Shown piece after piece: positions 15,709-24,522 of a stretch of 64,000 bases of DNA. Every line of letters begins with the position of its first letter. Within the stretch, counting starts at the first letter, position 1. The position numbers and the translations under genes are program-made. Origin of the DNA: an endosymbiont of Galathealinum brachiosum (GTDB taxonomy: Bacteria; Pseudomonadota; Gammaproteobacteria; SZUA-229); the NCBI GenBank assembly GCA_003349885.1, contig QFXC01000002.1:129850-193849 (forward strand). Direction: 5' to 3'. The notes beneath the pieces were generated by a model that made no database searches, had not been told where the DNA came from, and was given only the letters and a program-made list of their open reading frames with translations.

Positions 15709-17730
15709 ATGTCATACAAAAACTGGAAAATAGAAAAAGACGATGAAGACATTTGCTGGTTACATCTGGACGTAGCCGATTCAAGCACAAACATTTTACG
15801 CTTTGACGTGCTTGATGAACTTGATGATATTATTAATGATCTGGTTCAGTCCTTACCCGCCGGTATTATTTTTGTTAGTGACAAAAGCAATGGTTTTATC
15901 GCCGGTGCGGATATAAATGAGTTTACAGAAATAACCACCTATGAACAGGCAAGCGAAATGCTGGTGCGTGGTCATACCATTATGAATAAAATCGAAAGCC
16001 TGCCCTGCACAACGGTTGCTATGATTAATGGTTTTTGTTTAGGCGGCGGAATGGAGCTGGCACTGGCCTGCACCTACCGTGTTATGTGTGACAACAAGTC
16101 AACTCGTGTTGGGTTGCCTGAAGTTAAACTGGGCATTCATCCGGGTTATGGTGGCTCAGTCAGGAGCATTCAAAAAGCAGGCCCCATGGCTGCAATGAAT
16201 GCAATGTTAACGGGGCGTCTGTTACAGGGTCGCGCTGCTAAAAAAATGGGTCTGGTGGATGACCTTGTACCTGAACGCCAGTTAAAACGAGCTGCACGTT
16301 ATTTTGTTATAAACAGGCCACCTCATAAAGAACTGGCTATAAAAGATAAAATAATGAATCACCGCTTCGTACGCCCTTTGATTGCAAATCAAATGCGCAA
16401 GCAGGTGGCAAAAAAAGCCAGTAAACAACATTACCCTGCTCCTTACAAACTCATCGATTTGTGGCAAAAGCATATGGACAATCCTCGCCGCATGCTGGAA
16501 AAGGAAATTGAATCTGTAGCGAGTCTGGTAACAGATGACACTGCAAAAAATCTGGTGCGGGTTTTCTTTTTAATGGAAGAGTTAAAAACTCAGGGCAATA
16601 AAAAAGATTTTAAACCTCAACATATACACGTTATTGGTGGTGGAGTAATGGGTGGCGATATAGCTGCCTGGTGTGCATTAAGAGGTTTCAGAGTAACCGT
16701 GCAGGACCAGAAACCCGAGGCACTTGCTGGCACTATGAAACGCTCTATGAGCATGTTTAAAAGAAAATTTAAAAAAGATAAACGTTCTATTCGTGAATCT
16801 ATGGATCGTTTAATTCCTGATACAAACGGCATGGGTGTTAAACATGCGGATTTAATTATTGAAGCTATCTTCGAAGATAAGGGCGTTAAACAATCATTAT
16901 ATAAAGATATAGAGCCACGTATGAAAGAAGGTGCAATACTGGCAACGAATACCTCAAGCATTCCACTTGAAGAACTCGCGACCTGCCTGAATAAACCTGA
17001 TCGACTTGTTGGTATACATTTTTTTAATCCGGTTGCCTTAATGCCATTAGTTGAAATTGTACGTGGTAACAATACCAGCGATGAAACTATGACCCGAGCA
17101 CTGGCATTCGGTAGACAGATAGACAAACTTCCATTACCGGTTAAAAGCTCACCGGGTTTTCTGGTTAACCGAATACTGATGCCCTACCTGATGGAAGCAG
17201 TTGAAATGGTGAGTGAAGGCATCGCCCCTGAAATGATTGATAAAGCTGCATTACAGTTTGGCATGCCAATGGGGCCGATTGAACTGGCTGATACCGTTGG
17301 ACTGGATGTATGTAAATCGGTTGCACTTATTTTATCCGGTGGAGAAACACTGGACCTGCCGAAAAAAATGCAATCAATGGTTGAAAATGGCAATCTTGGT
17401 AAAAAGACTGGTAAGGGTTTTTACAAATGGAGCAAAGGTAAAGCAATCAAAGATAAAAAAGCCAGTTACGGAAATTTACAGGAACTACAGGATAGAATGA
17501 TTATGCGGTTTTTAAATGAAGCCACTGCCTGTAAACGGGAGGGTGTTGTAGAAGGTGACGGCCTTATTGATGCCGGCATCATTTTCGGCACAGGTTTCGC
17601 TCCATTTAGAGGCGGTCCCTTACATTATATTCAGCAACAGGGTGTTCATGAATTAAGTGCACGATTAAGTCAGCTTAAAGATCGATATGGTGCAAGATTT
17701 TCTGCCGATGATGCATGGAACAGTCTGTAA
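15709..17730 (+). CDS. fadJ: Fatty acid oxidation complex alpha subunit (FadJ/FadB-like)
   Basis: Bifunctional enoyl-CoA hydratase / 3-hydroxyacyl-CoA dehydrogenase, 673 residues. The hydratase domain has the oxyanion segment FIAGADINEF and two catalytic Glu (NGFCLGGGMELALAC, Glu ~116; GLPEVKLGIHPGYGG, Glu ~138). The dehydrogenase half has the NAD-binding IHVIGGGVMGGDIAAW (~305), catalytic His in VGIHFFNPVALMP (~436) and the C-terminal domain GFLVNRILMPYLMEA. It is shorter than FadB (about 730), nearer to FadJ. It lies 200 nt after the thiolase; that gap shows no gene or clear terminator, so one operon is possible. Confidence 0.93.
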   Translation: MSYKNWKIEKDDEDICWLHLDVADSSTNILRFDVLDELDDIINDLVQSLPAGIIFVSDKSNGFIAGADINEFTEITTYEQASEMLVRGHTIMNKIESLPCTTVAMINGFCLGGGMELALACTYRVMCDNKSTRVGLPEVKLGIHPGYGGSVRSIQKAGPMAAMNAMLTGRLLQGRAAKKMGLVDDLVPERQLKRAARYFVINRPPHKELAIKDKIMNHRFVRPLIANQMRKQVAKKASKQHYPAPYKLIDLWQKHMDNPRRMLEKEIESVASLVTDDTAKNLVRVFFLMEELKTQGNKKDFKPQHIHVIGGGVMGGDIAAWCALRGFRVTVQDQKPEALAGTMKRSMSMFKRKFKKDKRSIRESMDRLIPDTNGMGVKHADLIIEAIFEDKGVKQSLYKDIEPRMKEGAILATNTSSIPLEELATCLNKPDRLVGIHFFNPVALMPLVEIVRGNNTSDETMTRALAFGRQIDKLPLPVKSSPGFLVNRILMPYLMEAVEMVSEGIAPEMIDKAALQFGMPMGPIELADTVGLDVCKSVALILSGGETLDLPKKMQSMVENGNLGKKTGKGFYKWSKGKAIKDKKASYGNLQELQDRMIMRFLNEATACKREGVVEGDGLIDAGIIFGTGFAPFRGGPLHYIQQQGVHELSARLSQLKDRYGARFSADDAWNSL

Positions 17731-18039
17731 CTCTTGTAACTTGATCTATTTACGGAATACCTAGTTGTATAGAGCATTATATTCATTTAGGTTGAGATTT
17801 AAGCCTCATTATTAATGTATGCTTATATAGCCTGGATTATGATAATGTCTTTCTGGATCTGTAATTATGAGTGATACCTCTCTACCCCCTGCACCGACTA
17901 TTAATTATCTAAATAATGAATGAATATTGATGTTTTCATGGGCTTACTCCGTGTCTGTGCTATAAATATATAAGAGCAAGGAGGCATTTAATTCCTAAAT
18001 TGTTTAATGGAATCAATTAGAGTTATAAAGAGAAGTTAA
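17731..18039. other. Intergenic stretch without a supported gene
   Basis: Contains only tiny open frames, for example 18 codons from 17867 without a ribosome binding site. An orphan AAGGAGG at 17978-17984 is not followed by a usable start. TATAAATATATAAG at 17961-17974 is promoter-like and could serve the PhnD-like gene that begins at 18040, but no matching -35 is clear. Confidence 0.4.
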
Positions 18040-18936
18040 ATGAAGCGACGTAGCTTTATAAAATTATCCAGCTGTATACTTGCCGGTGGTTTATTACCCT
18101 TGACCACTACATCTCAAGCTAGCGTTAGTAAACAACGCCCCCTCATAATGGGAATATTTCCTCGCCGAAATATAAAACTGACATACCAGATATTTACACC
18201 GATGGCACGTTACTTAAGTAATGAATTGGGCCGGGAAGTCAAACTGATTACCGCTAAAAACTTTAAACAATTCTGGTTGGGTGTAAAAGAGCAGCGTTAT
18301 GATCTGGTACACTATAATCAATATCATTATATAATTTCTCACCTGCTTTATGATTATCAGGTTATCTTAAAAAATCAGGAGTTTGGTCAATCAACCGTTG
18401 CTGGCTCGATTGTTGTGCGTAAGGATAGCGGCATCGATAAAGTTTCAGATCTGGAGAATAAAACCATTTTATTTGGTGGCGGTAAAATGGCCATGCAAAG
18501 TTACATTGCTGCTAAATGGTTACTTAAACAGGGCGGTTTAAATAGTAAAGATTATCAGGAAAAATTCTCAATCAATCCACCAAACGCGATTATGTCCACT
18601 TTTCGAAAGCAGGCTGATGCCGCTGGTTCAGGTGATGTTGTGATACGCCTTGACGTTGTTAAAAGCAGTATCGATGTATCACAAATGAAATACCTCGCAA
18701 GAACCAGACAGTTAACCCATTTACCCTGGGCCGTTAAGCATGATATGGAATACGATTTAAAATTAAAAATTCAACTTGCCTTAAGCTCACTGAATACAGA
18801 ACCAGCAGGTCAGAAAATATTAGATCAGGCAAAACTGTCATCATTAATTCCAGCTACTGATAGTGAATATAATGGTCATAGAGAGATCATTCAAGAAGTC
18901 TACGGGAAAGACTATGGAATAGAAAAATTTAAATGA
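18040..18936 (+). CDS. PhnD-like periplasmic substrate-binding protein with Tat-type signal
   Basis: 298 residues. The N-terminus MKRRSFIKLSSCILAGGLLP has a twin-arginine pattern (RRSFIK) and a hydrophobic stretch, suggesting Tat export. The mature part fits the phosphate/phosphite/phosphonate binding family: PLIMGIFPRRN, FTPMARYLSNELGREVKLI, YDLVHYNQYHYI, SIVVRKDSGIDKVSDLENKT, then a second lobe. No ABC permease or ATPase is nearby. Instead the stop overlaps the start of a membrane GGDEF-EAL gene (ATGA), so it more likely acts as the ligand-sensing partner of that protein than in transport. The ligand is unknown. Confidence 0.85.
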   Translation: MKRRSFIKLSSCILAGGLLPLTTTSQASVSKQRPLIMGIFPRRNIKLTYQIFTPMARYLSNELGREVKLITAKNFKQFWLGVKEQRYDLVHYNQYHYIISHLLYDYQVILKNQEFGQSTVAGSIVVRKDSGIDKVSDLENKTILFGGGKMAMQSYIAAKWLLKQGGLNSKDYQEKFSINPPNAIMSTFRKQADAAGSGDVVIRLDVVKSSIDVSQMKYLARTRQLTHLPWAVKHDMEYDLKLKIQLALSSLNTEPAGQKILDQAKLSSLIPATDSEYNGHREIIQEVYGKDYGIEKFK

Positions 18937-21059
18937 AAAGTAAAAGCACCCATAAGTATTCTCACATAGGCAATCAGTTCGTCATCATTGTTGCCGGGGT
19001 AATTTTGTTCGCACTATTAAGCAATGCTTTTTTTCAATACTTTAAAGAAAAACAACGAAGCTTCAATAATTTACTTAGAGAAGGTGAATCGATTGGTGCT
19101 TTGTTAAGCAGCATTTCTATAGACCCCCTGCTTGTTTATGACAATCATACTATTAATGAATTTGCTCGCAACACAACAAGTCAGAAAAATGTAATTTATA
19201 CGATCTACATTGATGAAAAAAATAACGCTTTAACAAACTACTTAAACACAAACAATGAAATCATACAAAGTACGATAAAAAAAATAGAATCAGAAAACCC
19301 CGCAACCCTTTTAAATCAGTTTAACGATAACCCGAATATATTAAACTTAAGTTTCCCCGTCACATTTGAAAACCAGACGCTGGCTATCATTAAAGTAGGT
19401 CTTGATAAAAACCCACTAAAATATATCCCACTAGAAAACTTAATTACACAGGTAATATCAAGCGTTTTTTTCGGAATTCTTATGGGTATCAGCATTTACA
19501 TAGGTTTTTTAAGAAAAGTTTCTGAACCGGTAAAAAGACTTAATAGCTCGGCTAATGACATTGCCAGCTTCAGATTTGATGAGGAAGTTAAAATAAAAGG
19601 CGATAACGAATTAACTGAACTTGCAAACACTTTTAATTTAATGAGGTTAACACTAAAAGAAGCCGTTATTACCCGCGAGGCCACACTCAAGGAAATGGAA
19701 TTATTAAATTCATCTCTTGAAGACAGAGTGAGCGAAAGAACAAACAAACTTGAAGAACTTAATGCTAAAATAACGCATCAGGCAATGCATGACCCCCTTA
19801 CCGGCTTACCGAATCGCACTTTAGTAATAGAACGCTTAAATCAGGCTATTAATTACGCCAACCGAAACAGTACTCGACTTGCTGTTTTTATCTTTGATTT
19901 AAATAACTTTAAAGATATAAATGATACGCTTGGTCATCCTGAAGGTGATTTGATTTTAAAACAAGTTGCTAAACGTATACCCGCCGCCCTACGTGAAAGT
20001 GATACTGCAGGTCGTCTTGGTGGTGATGAATTCGCTTTTGTTTTACCTGATATCGATGAAAAAAATGCTATTGAAGTGGGTTATAAAATCATCGACACAT
20101 TAAAACCTGTCTTTGAGCTTACCTCTCAAAGTGTCGAAATCGGTGCCAGCATAGGCATTTCAATATTCCCGGAGCATGGCGAAGACCAGTCATCTCTTAT
20201 ACGTCATGCAGATGTCGCTATGTACGAATCTAAACGCCACGGCAGTAACGTCACGCTTTACAATTCCAGTTTTGATAGCCATACACCCTGGAGACTGGCA
20301 CTGATGGCCGACCTGAGAAAAGCAATCGATAACAACGAACTTGAATTACATTACCAGCCACAGATTAATTTAAAAACAGATAAAGCTTATGGCGTTGAAG
20401 CTTTACTACGCTGGACGCACCCTAAACATGGCTTTGTCTCGCCCGATCAGTTTATTTACATTGCGGAAAACTCAGGATTGATTAATGCATTGAGTGAATG
20501 GGTTATAGATCATGCATTGAAGCAATTAAAACAATGGCAGGATTCCGGGCTAGAACTGGATATATCAATTAATATTTCAGCTCGTAACCTTCAGGATAAA
20601 AACTTCACAGGAACATTAGCTTCATTAATAGAAAAATACAAGGTAAACCAGAAACACATAAAACTTGAATTCACAGAGGGCACGATAATGTCTAATCCGG
20701 ACATTGTAATAGCCTTAATAAGCCACTCAAAATTAAGCGGCATACGCTATTCAATCGATGACTTTGGAACTGGCTATTCATCGCTGAGTTACCTTAAAAA
20801 CCTGACAGTAGATGAGGTTAAAATAGACAAATCGTTTGTCTTTGATATGGTAAAAAATAAAAATGACGCTAGCATCGTTCTATCAATAATCGAACTCACT
20901 CACAATCTGGGGCATCTTGTTGTAGCTGAAGGCGTTGAAAACGAGGGGGTGTTAAACGCACTTAAATCTCTTGGATGTGATTCTGCTCAGGGCTACCACA
21001 TATCTAAAGCAATACCACCTGATGGAATACCTGAATTTATTAAAAACTATAATCAATAA
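18933..21059 (+). CDS. Membrane GGDEF-EAL protein (diguanylate cyclase/phosphodiesterase)
   Basis: 708 residues. TM1 is ~14-36, a periplasmic sensor region ~37-165, TM2 ~170-193, HAMP ~194-247, coiled linker to ~285, GGDEF domain ~285-450 and EAL domain ~455-708. The cyclase motif is canonical (RLGGDEF, ~361-367), with DPLT at ~287 and an inhibitory RxxD site (RESD, 354-357) five residues before it. EAL is intact (VEALLRW) and so is the DDFGTGYSS loop (609-617). Both activities are therefore possible. It overlaps the upstream PhnD-like gene by 4 nt, and I infer that the binding protein modulates its periplasmic domain. Confidence 0.92.
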   Translation: MKSKSTHKYSHIGNQFVIIVAGVILFALLSNAFFQYFKEKQRSFNNLLREGESIGALLSSISIDPLLVYDNHTINEFARNTTSQKNVIYTIYIDEKNNALTNYLNTNNEIIQSTIKKIESENPATLLNQFNDNPNILNLSFPVTFENQTLAIIKVGLDKNPLKYIPLENLITQVISSVFFGILMGISIYIGFLRKVSEPVKRLNSSANDIASFRFDEEVKIKGDNELTELANTFNLMRLTLKEAVITREATLKEMELLNSSLEDRVSERTNKLEELNAKITHQAMHDPLTGLPNRTLVIERLNQAINYANRNSTRLAVFIFDLNNFKDINDTLGHPEGDLILKQVAKRIPAALRESDTAGRLGGDEFAFVLPDIDEKNAIEVGYKIIDTLKPVFELTSQSVEIGASIGISIFPEHGEDQSSLIRHADVAMYESKRHGSNVTLYNSSFDSHTPWRLALMADLRKAIDNNELELHYQPQINLKTDKAYGVEALLRWTHPKHGFVSPDQFIYIAENSGLINALSEWVIDHALKQLKQWQDSGLELDISINISARNLQDKNFTGTLASLIEKYKVNQKHIKLEFTEGTIMSNPDIVIALISHSKLSGIRYSIDDFGTGYSSLSYLKNLTVDEVKIDKSFVFDMVKNKNDASIVLSIIELTHNLGHLVVAEGVENEGVLNALKSLGCDSAQGYHISKAIPPDGIPEFIKNYNQ

Positions 21060-21242
21060 CTCCCGTATGTGACATAAAGCATATTGCAAACGACAGATAT
21101 CATATATATTCACTAGTATGATTTTTTCTAATCACAATATTATCTGCACCTGTTAATCCATATAAATAGTAATTTCCCTTTATCCCCCCCTAGAATAAAT
21201 AGATAGACTATACTTATTTGATAATTAATTTCAGGACATCTG

Positions 21243-21614
21243 ATGAAGAAAATTTTAGCCGTTGATGACACAGAAATAATATTGGAGTTATTAAAACTGC
21301 ACCTTGATAAAGAAGGTTATGATGTGCAAACCTGTGATAACCCTGAAAATGCGATGCAACTGGTTACAGACGAATCGTTTGATTTAATTTTACTCGACAT
21401 TATGATGCCAGGAACGAACGGTCTGGACGTATTAAAATTTATTAAACAACAGGAAAAGAACAGATTTACTCCCGTAGTGATGCTTACCGCCAGAGATGAC
21501 ATGAACAGCATACGAGATTGTTTAACTAACGGTGCGCTTGAATATATGACTAAACCTTTTAATATTGTTTCTGTCAAAAAACGCATAGCTCAGTTAATAA
21601 CTCAGGATAAATAA
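21243..21614 (+). CDS. Single-domain response regulator (CheY-like receiver)
   Basis: 123 residues, one receiver domain and no output domain. It has the acidic pair D8-D9 (AVDDTE), the phosphoacceptor D52 (LILLDIMMPGTNG), T82 (MLTARDD) and K104 (MTKPF). It is convergent with the hybrid kinase gene and the two coding regions overlap by 13 bp at their 3' ends. It could shuttle phosphate with the HPt domain of that kinase or act in the adjacent c-di-GMP locus; the sequence does not decide this. Confidence 0.92.
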   Translation: MKKILAVDDTEIILELLKLHLDKEGYDVQTCDNPENAMQLVTDESFDLILLDIMMPGTNGLDVLKFIKQQEKNRFTPVVMLTARDDMNSIRDCLTNGALEYMTKPFNIVSVKKRIAQLITQDK

Positions 21615-23842
21615 TAACCTTCCATCAAACGTATTTTACTATCTACTTTTTCAAACTCACCGCTGTATAACAATTCACTGGCATCTACAGCTATATCAGT
21701 TAACTCATTATATCCCAGGCTTCCGCTTATACCCTTAAGTTGATGCAAAATAGCATGGGCATTTTGCATATCATTATTGCTTATTGAGCTTTTCAGATTG
21801 TTTATATAATCGGGAAGTTGCTTTAGATACTTTATTTTAAGATCATACAGAATATCATCAACATCACTATTTTCACCTGACTCAGCTTCCCGTGATTCTG
21901 TTTCTATATTAGCCTCACCTGTCAACTCTACAGCAGCACCCACAAGTGCTGGATCAACCTCATCATTATTTACATTCTTTGATAGTGATACATAACGTTG
22001 AATAGTTGAAATAAGATCATTGATAATAATTGGTTTAGTAAGAACCTCTGTGAACCCTAACTGAGTGAATTTTTCAGCATGATCTGTTAATGCATCTGCT
22101 GTGAGCGCAATAACAGGTTTATTATAATTTTGTTTTCTGAGTTGAGAAATAGCCTGTTTACCATTCATTACCGGCATCTGAATATCCATTAAAACAAGAT
22201 CATAATCATTATTTAATGCCAGCTCTACCCCCTCTTTACCATTACTAGCCGTATCTATCTGTATACCATAGTCTTCGATATACGCTTTAACTAACTCTCT
22301 AATTTCAGAGGTATCTTCAACTAATAAAAGCTTACCCGATAAGATTAAACCTTCAATGGGCTGCTCATATTCAGAAACAGCAAGATCTTCATCGGTAAGC
22401 TCTGTAATAAAAGAATCTGTTTTTTCATTGAAGCCGGCTTTAATTGTTGATGTAAATCGACTACCGATGCCTTTTACACTCTGGACAACGATCTCCCCAT
22501 CCATTAGTTCAACCAGTCGTTTTGATATGGTCAAACCAAGACCGGTTCCACCAAATCTTCTGGATATTGATGAATCAGCCTGAGAGAATGGTTTGAACAA
22601 CCGCTCCAGCTCGTCGTTACTCATGCCTATCCCTGAGTCCTTAATATCAATTACCAGCATATCTTCACTCTGGCGATAGGAAATATCGATAGTGACTTTA
22701 CCATCATCTGTAAAACGAATAGCATTACTCGCCAGATTAAGAATTATCTGTTTTGTACGAATGGCATCATTTAATATCATTTCAGGAATGGGTAACAAAT
22801 AATTAATATCTAGTTGAATATTTTTTTCTAACGCCCTTTCATTCAATAATCTTCTGGCATGCTCAACGACTTTAATAATTGAAAATGAAGTTTTTTCGAC
22901 TTCAAGCTTATTCGCTTCTACTTTCGACAAATCAAGAATATCGTTTATTAGATGCAGAAGATGATTGCCATTTTGAAGAACGATATCAAGCATATGCTTT
23001 TCATCATCGCGAGTTTTTGCTTTATCAAAACGAATTCGCTCGCTATATCCAATAATTGAGGTTAAAGGTGTGCGAATTTCATGACTCATATTAGCTAAAA
23101 ATGCACTTTTTTGCTGACTCGCAGCTAATGCTTCATCACGATGACTTATTTCTTCCTTTAATTCGTCATTAGCTATTTTTAATGCCTGCTGATTACTACT
23201 TAGCGTATCGAGCATTTCATTAAGAAATTTTGAAACTAATCCAAACTCATCTCCCCTGTCTGCATTCAGTCGAATATCTGTATCTCCTTTTGAAACACTA
23301 CGGGTAAATTCTATTATAGATTCGAATGGTCGATGTATAATTTTTTTGTTGAGCCAGAATAAGAATAAACTAAATAAGACTGAAAACCCGACAATGGAGG
23401 AGCCTATTTTAACCCGTTCTAATAATGCTGATCGCTTTAATAATGGAAATTCTGATGTTACATTATGAGTGACTGAATCAATTGAAAGTTCTGACTTTAA
23501 TACAAAACTATTATCACTTTTTTTCCCATATTCAAACTGATTTTTTTCAGTTTTTATTTCAATAAATTTAACATCATTATTATTGATAAAACTTTCAAAT
23601 ATATTTCTCTGCTTATCTAAACTAAGGGCTTCATGATTAACATTCTTTACTAACTCTTCGATTTGATGCTCTTGCCATGTATACTCTTTCTTGCTTGACT
23701 CTTCAAATGTAGATGAGAAAGGAATCGTTATTGCAAACGACAGGACAACAATTGCCCAGATAGTTACTGCTGTAATTTTAATGGCTATGCTGCCATTCCA
23801 GGTGCTGGCCAGGTTATATGGCGAGTTTTCCGAGCCTTCCAT
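21602..23842 (-). CDS. Hybrid sensor histidine kinase (HAMP-HisKA-HATPase-REC-HPt)
   Basis: BarA/ArcB-like hybrid kinase. Order: TM ~13-40, periplasmic region, TM ~140-165, HAMP ~166-220, HisKA with SAFLANMSHEIRTPL, HATPase (FGGTGLGLTISKRLVELMDG), receiver (LLLVEDTSEIRE, LVLMDIQMPVMNG) and a C-terminal HPt with the phosphorylatable His in ILHQLKGISGSLG. All phosphorelay residues are present. I chose ATG 23842, which overlaps the stop of the DUF2892 gene (TAATG) and has AGGA 8 nt upstream; the longer start at 23884 is less likely. Coupling to a DUF2892 membrane protein suggests a shared sensory role. Confidence 0.93.
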   Translation of the reverse strand: MEGSENSPYNLASTWNGSIAIKITAVTIWAIVVLSFAITIPFSSTFEESSKKEYTWQEHQIEELVKNVNHEALSLDKQRNIFESFINNNDVKFIEIKTEKNQFEYGKKSDNSFVLKSELSIDSVTHNVTSEFPLLKRSALLERVKIGSSIVGFSVLFSLFLFWLNKKIIHRPFESIIEFTRSVSKGDTDIRLNADRGDEFGLVSKFLNEMLDTLSSNQQALKIANDELKEEISHRDEALAASQQKSAFLANMSHEIRTPLTSIIGYSERIRFDKAKTRDDEKHMLDIVLQNGNHLLHLINDILDLSKVEANKLEVEKTSFSIIKVVEHARRLLNERALEKNIQLDINYLLPIPEMILNDAIRTKQIILNLASNAIRFTDDGKVTIDISYRQSEDMLVIDIKDSGIGMSNDELERLFKPFSQADSSISRRFGGTGLGLTISKRLVELMDGEIVVQSVKGIGSRFTSTIKAGFNEKTDSFITELTDEDLAVSEYEQPIEGLILSGKLLLVEDTSEIRELVKAYIEDYGIQIDTASNGKEGVELALNNDYDLVLMDIQMPVMNGKQAISQLRKQNYNKPVIALTADALTDHAEKFTQLGFTEVLTKPIIINDLISTIQRYVSLSKNVNNDEVDPALVGAAVELTGEANIETESREAESGENSDVDDILYDLKIKYLKQLPDYINNLKSSISNNDMQNAHAILHQLKGISGSLGYNELTDIAVDASELLYSGEFEKVDSKIRLMEGYYLS

Positions 23843-24243
23843 TATTTTAATCCTGCCCACTTCATAAACATCACCATTGGACATATATTCGTTATTCCGG
23901 CGAGGATGAGCATACTGGCTACAAACCAGGGTATAAACCAGATCATATCTGGCATTACATAAAAAGGTACAAGTACAAAAGTAGACACAATAAAACGAAG
24001 TACTCGTTCAGATTCTATTTTATTAAACCATTTCACATTACAGGCACTGTCTTCTTGCACTGGTGTAGATTTACCATAACGAAGACGACTTAAAACCCCT
24101 GGTATACGCAGGTTAGTGACACCTTCGAAAAGAAGAGTACCCACAAAGACAAACAGGGGAATCATGGTTTCAAAATAAGCGGAATAAATTAAAATAGCCC
24201 AGAGGCCTACACCCATAATAAATCTAAACTGACGTTCACTCAT
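23842..24243 (-). CDS. DUF2892 (YgaP-like transmembrane) protein
   Basis: 133 residues with paired hydrophobic segments in two blocks (MSERQFRFIMGVGLWAILIY ... and ERVLRFIVSTFVLVPFYVM...). It ends GITNICPMVMFMKWAGLK, the cysteine-proline pattern seen at the end of DUF2892/YgaP membrane domains. In E. coli YgaP this domain is fused to a rhodanese; here it stands alone and looks like a tandem duplication of the short unit. It is translationally coupled to the hybrid histidine kinase downstream. A secreted rhodanese gene lies about 3 kb further upstream on the same strand. Function is inferred only. Confidence 0.75.
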   Translation of the reverse strand: MSERQFRFIMGVGLWAILIYSAYFETMIPLFVFVGTLLFEGVTNLRIPGVLSRLRYGKSTPVQEDSACNVKWFNKIESERVLRFIVSTFVLVPFYVMPDMIWFIPWFVASMLILAGITNICPMVMFMKWAGLK

Positions 24244-24522
24244 GCCTTTTCCACGCTTTACTGATATTACTGTTAGTTTGTTATACGATGATTAATACTG
24301 TTTATCTCACAGCTTTAACTATATATAGTCGTAAAATTCAATATTTACCTGTTTTTTAGGCGTTAGAAAGGTCAAAAGGTATTTTTCTACAGAGAGGATT
24401 TCATATCTAATTCTGTTTAACCATTTACAAACACTATGATTAAATATTAGAAATGAGATTGCGTGCTTTTTGTTACATAGGGTGCATCGAAATTGTAATG
24501 CATTTAACGATACGAATTAGTA

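Noticed and set aside
16617..17126. 169-codon minus-strand frame inside fadJ
   Set aside because: Opposite-strand shadow of the dehydrogenase domain.
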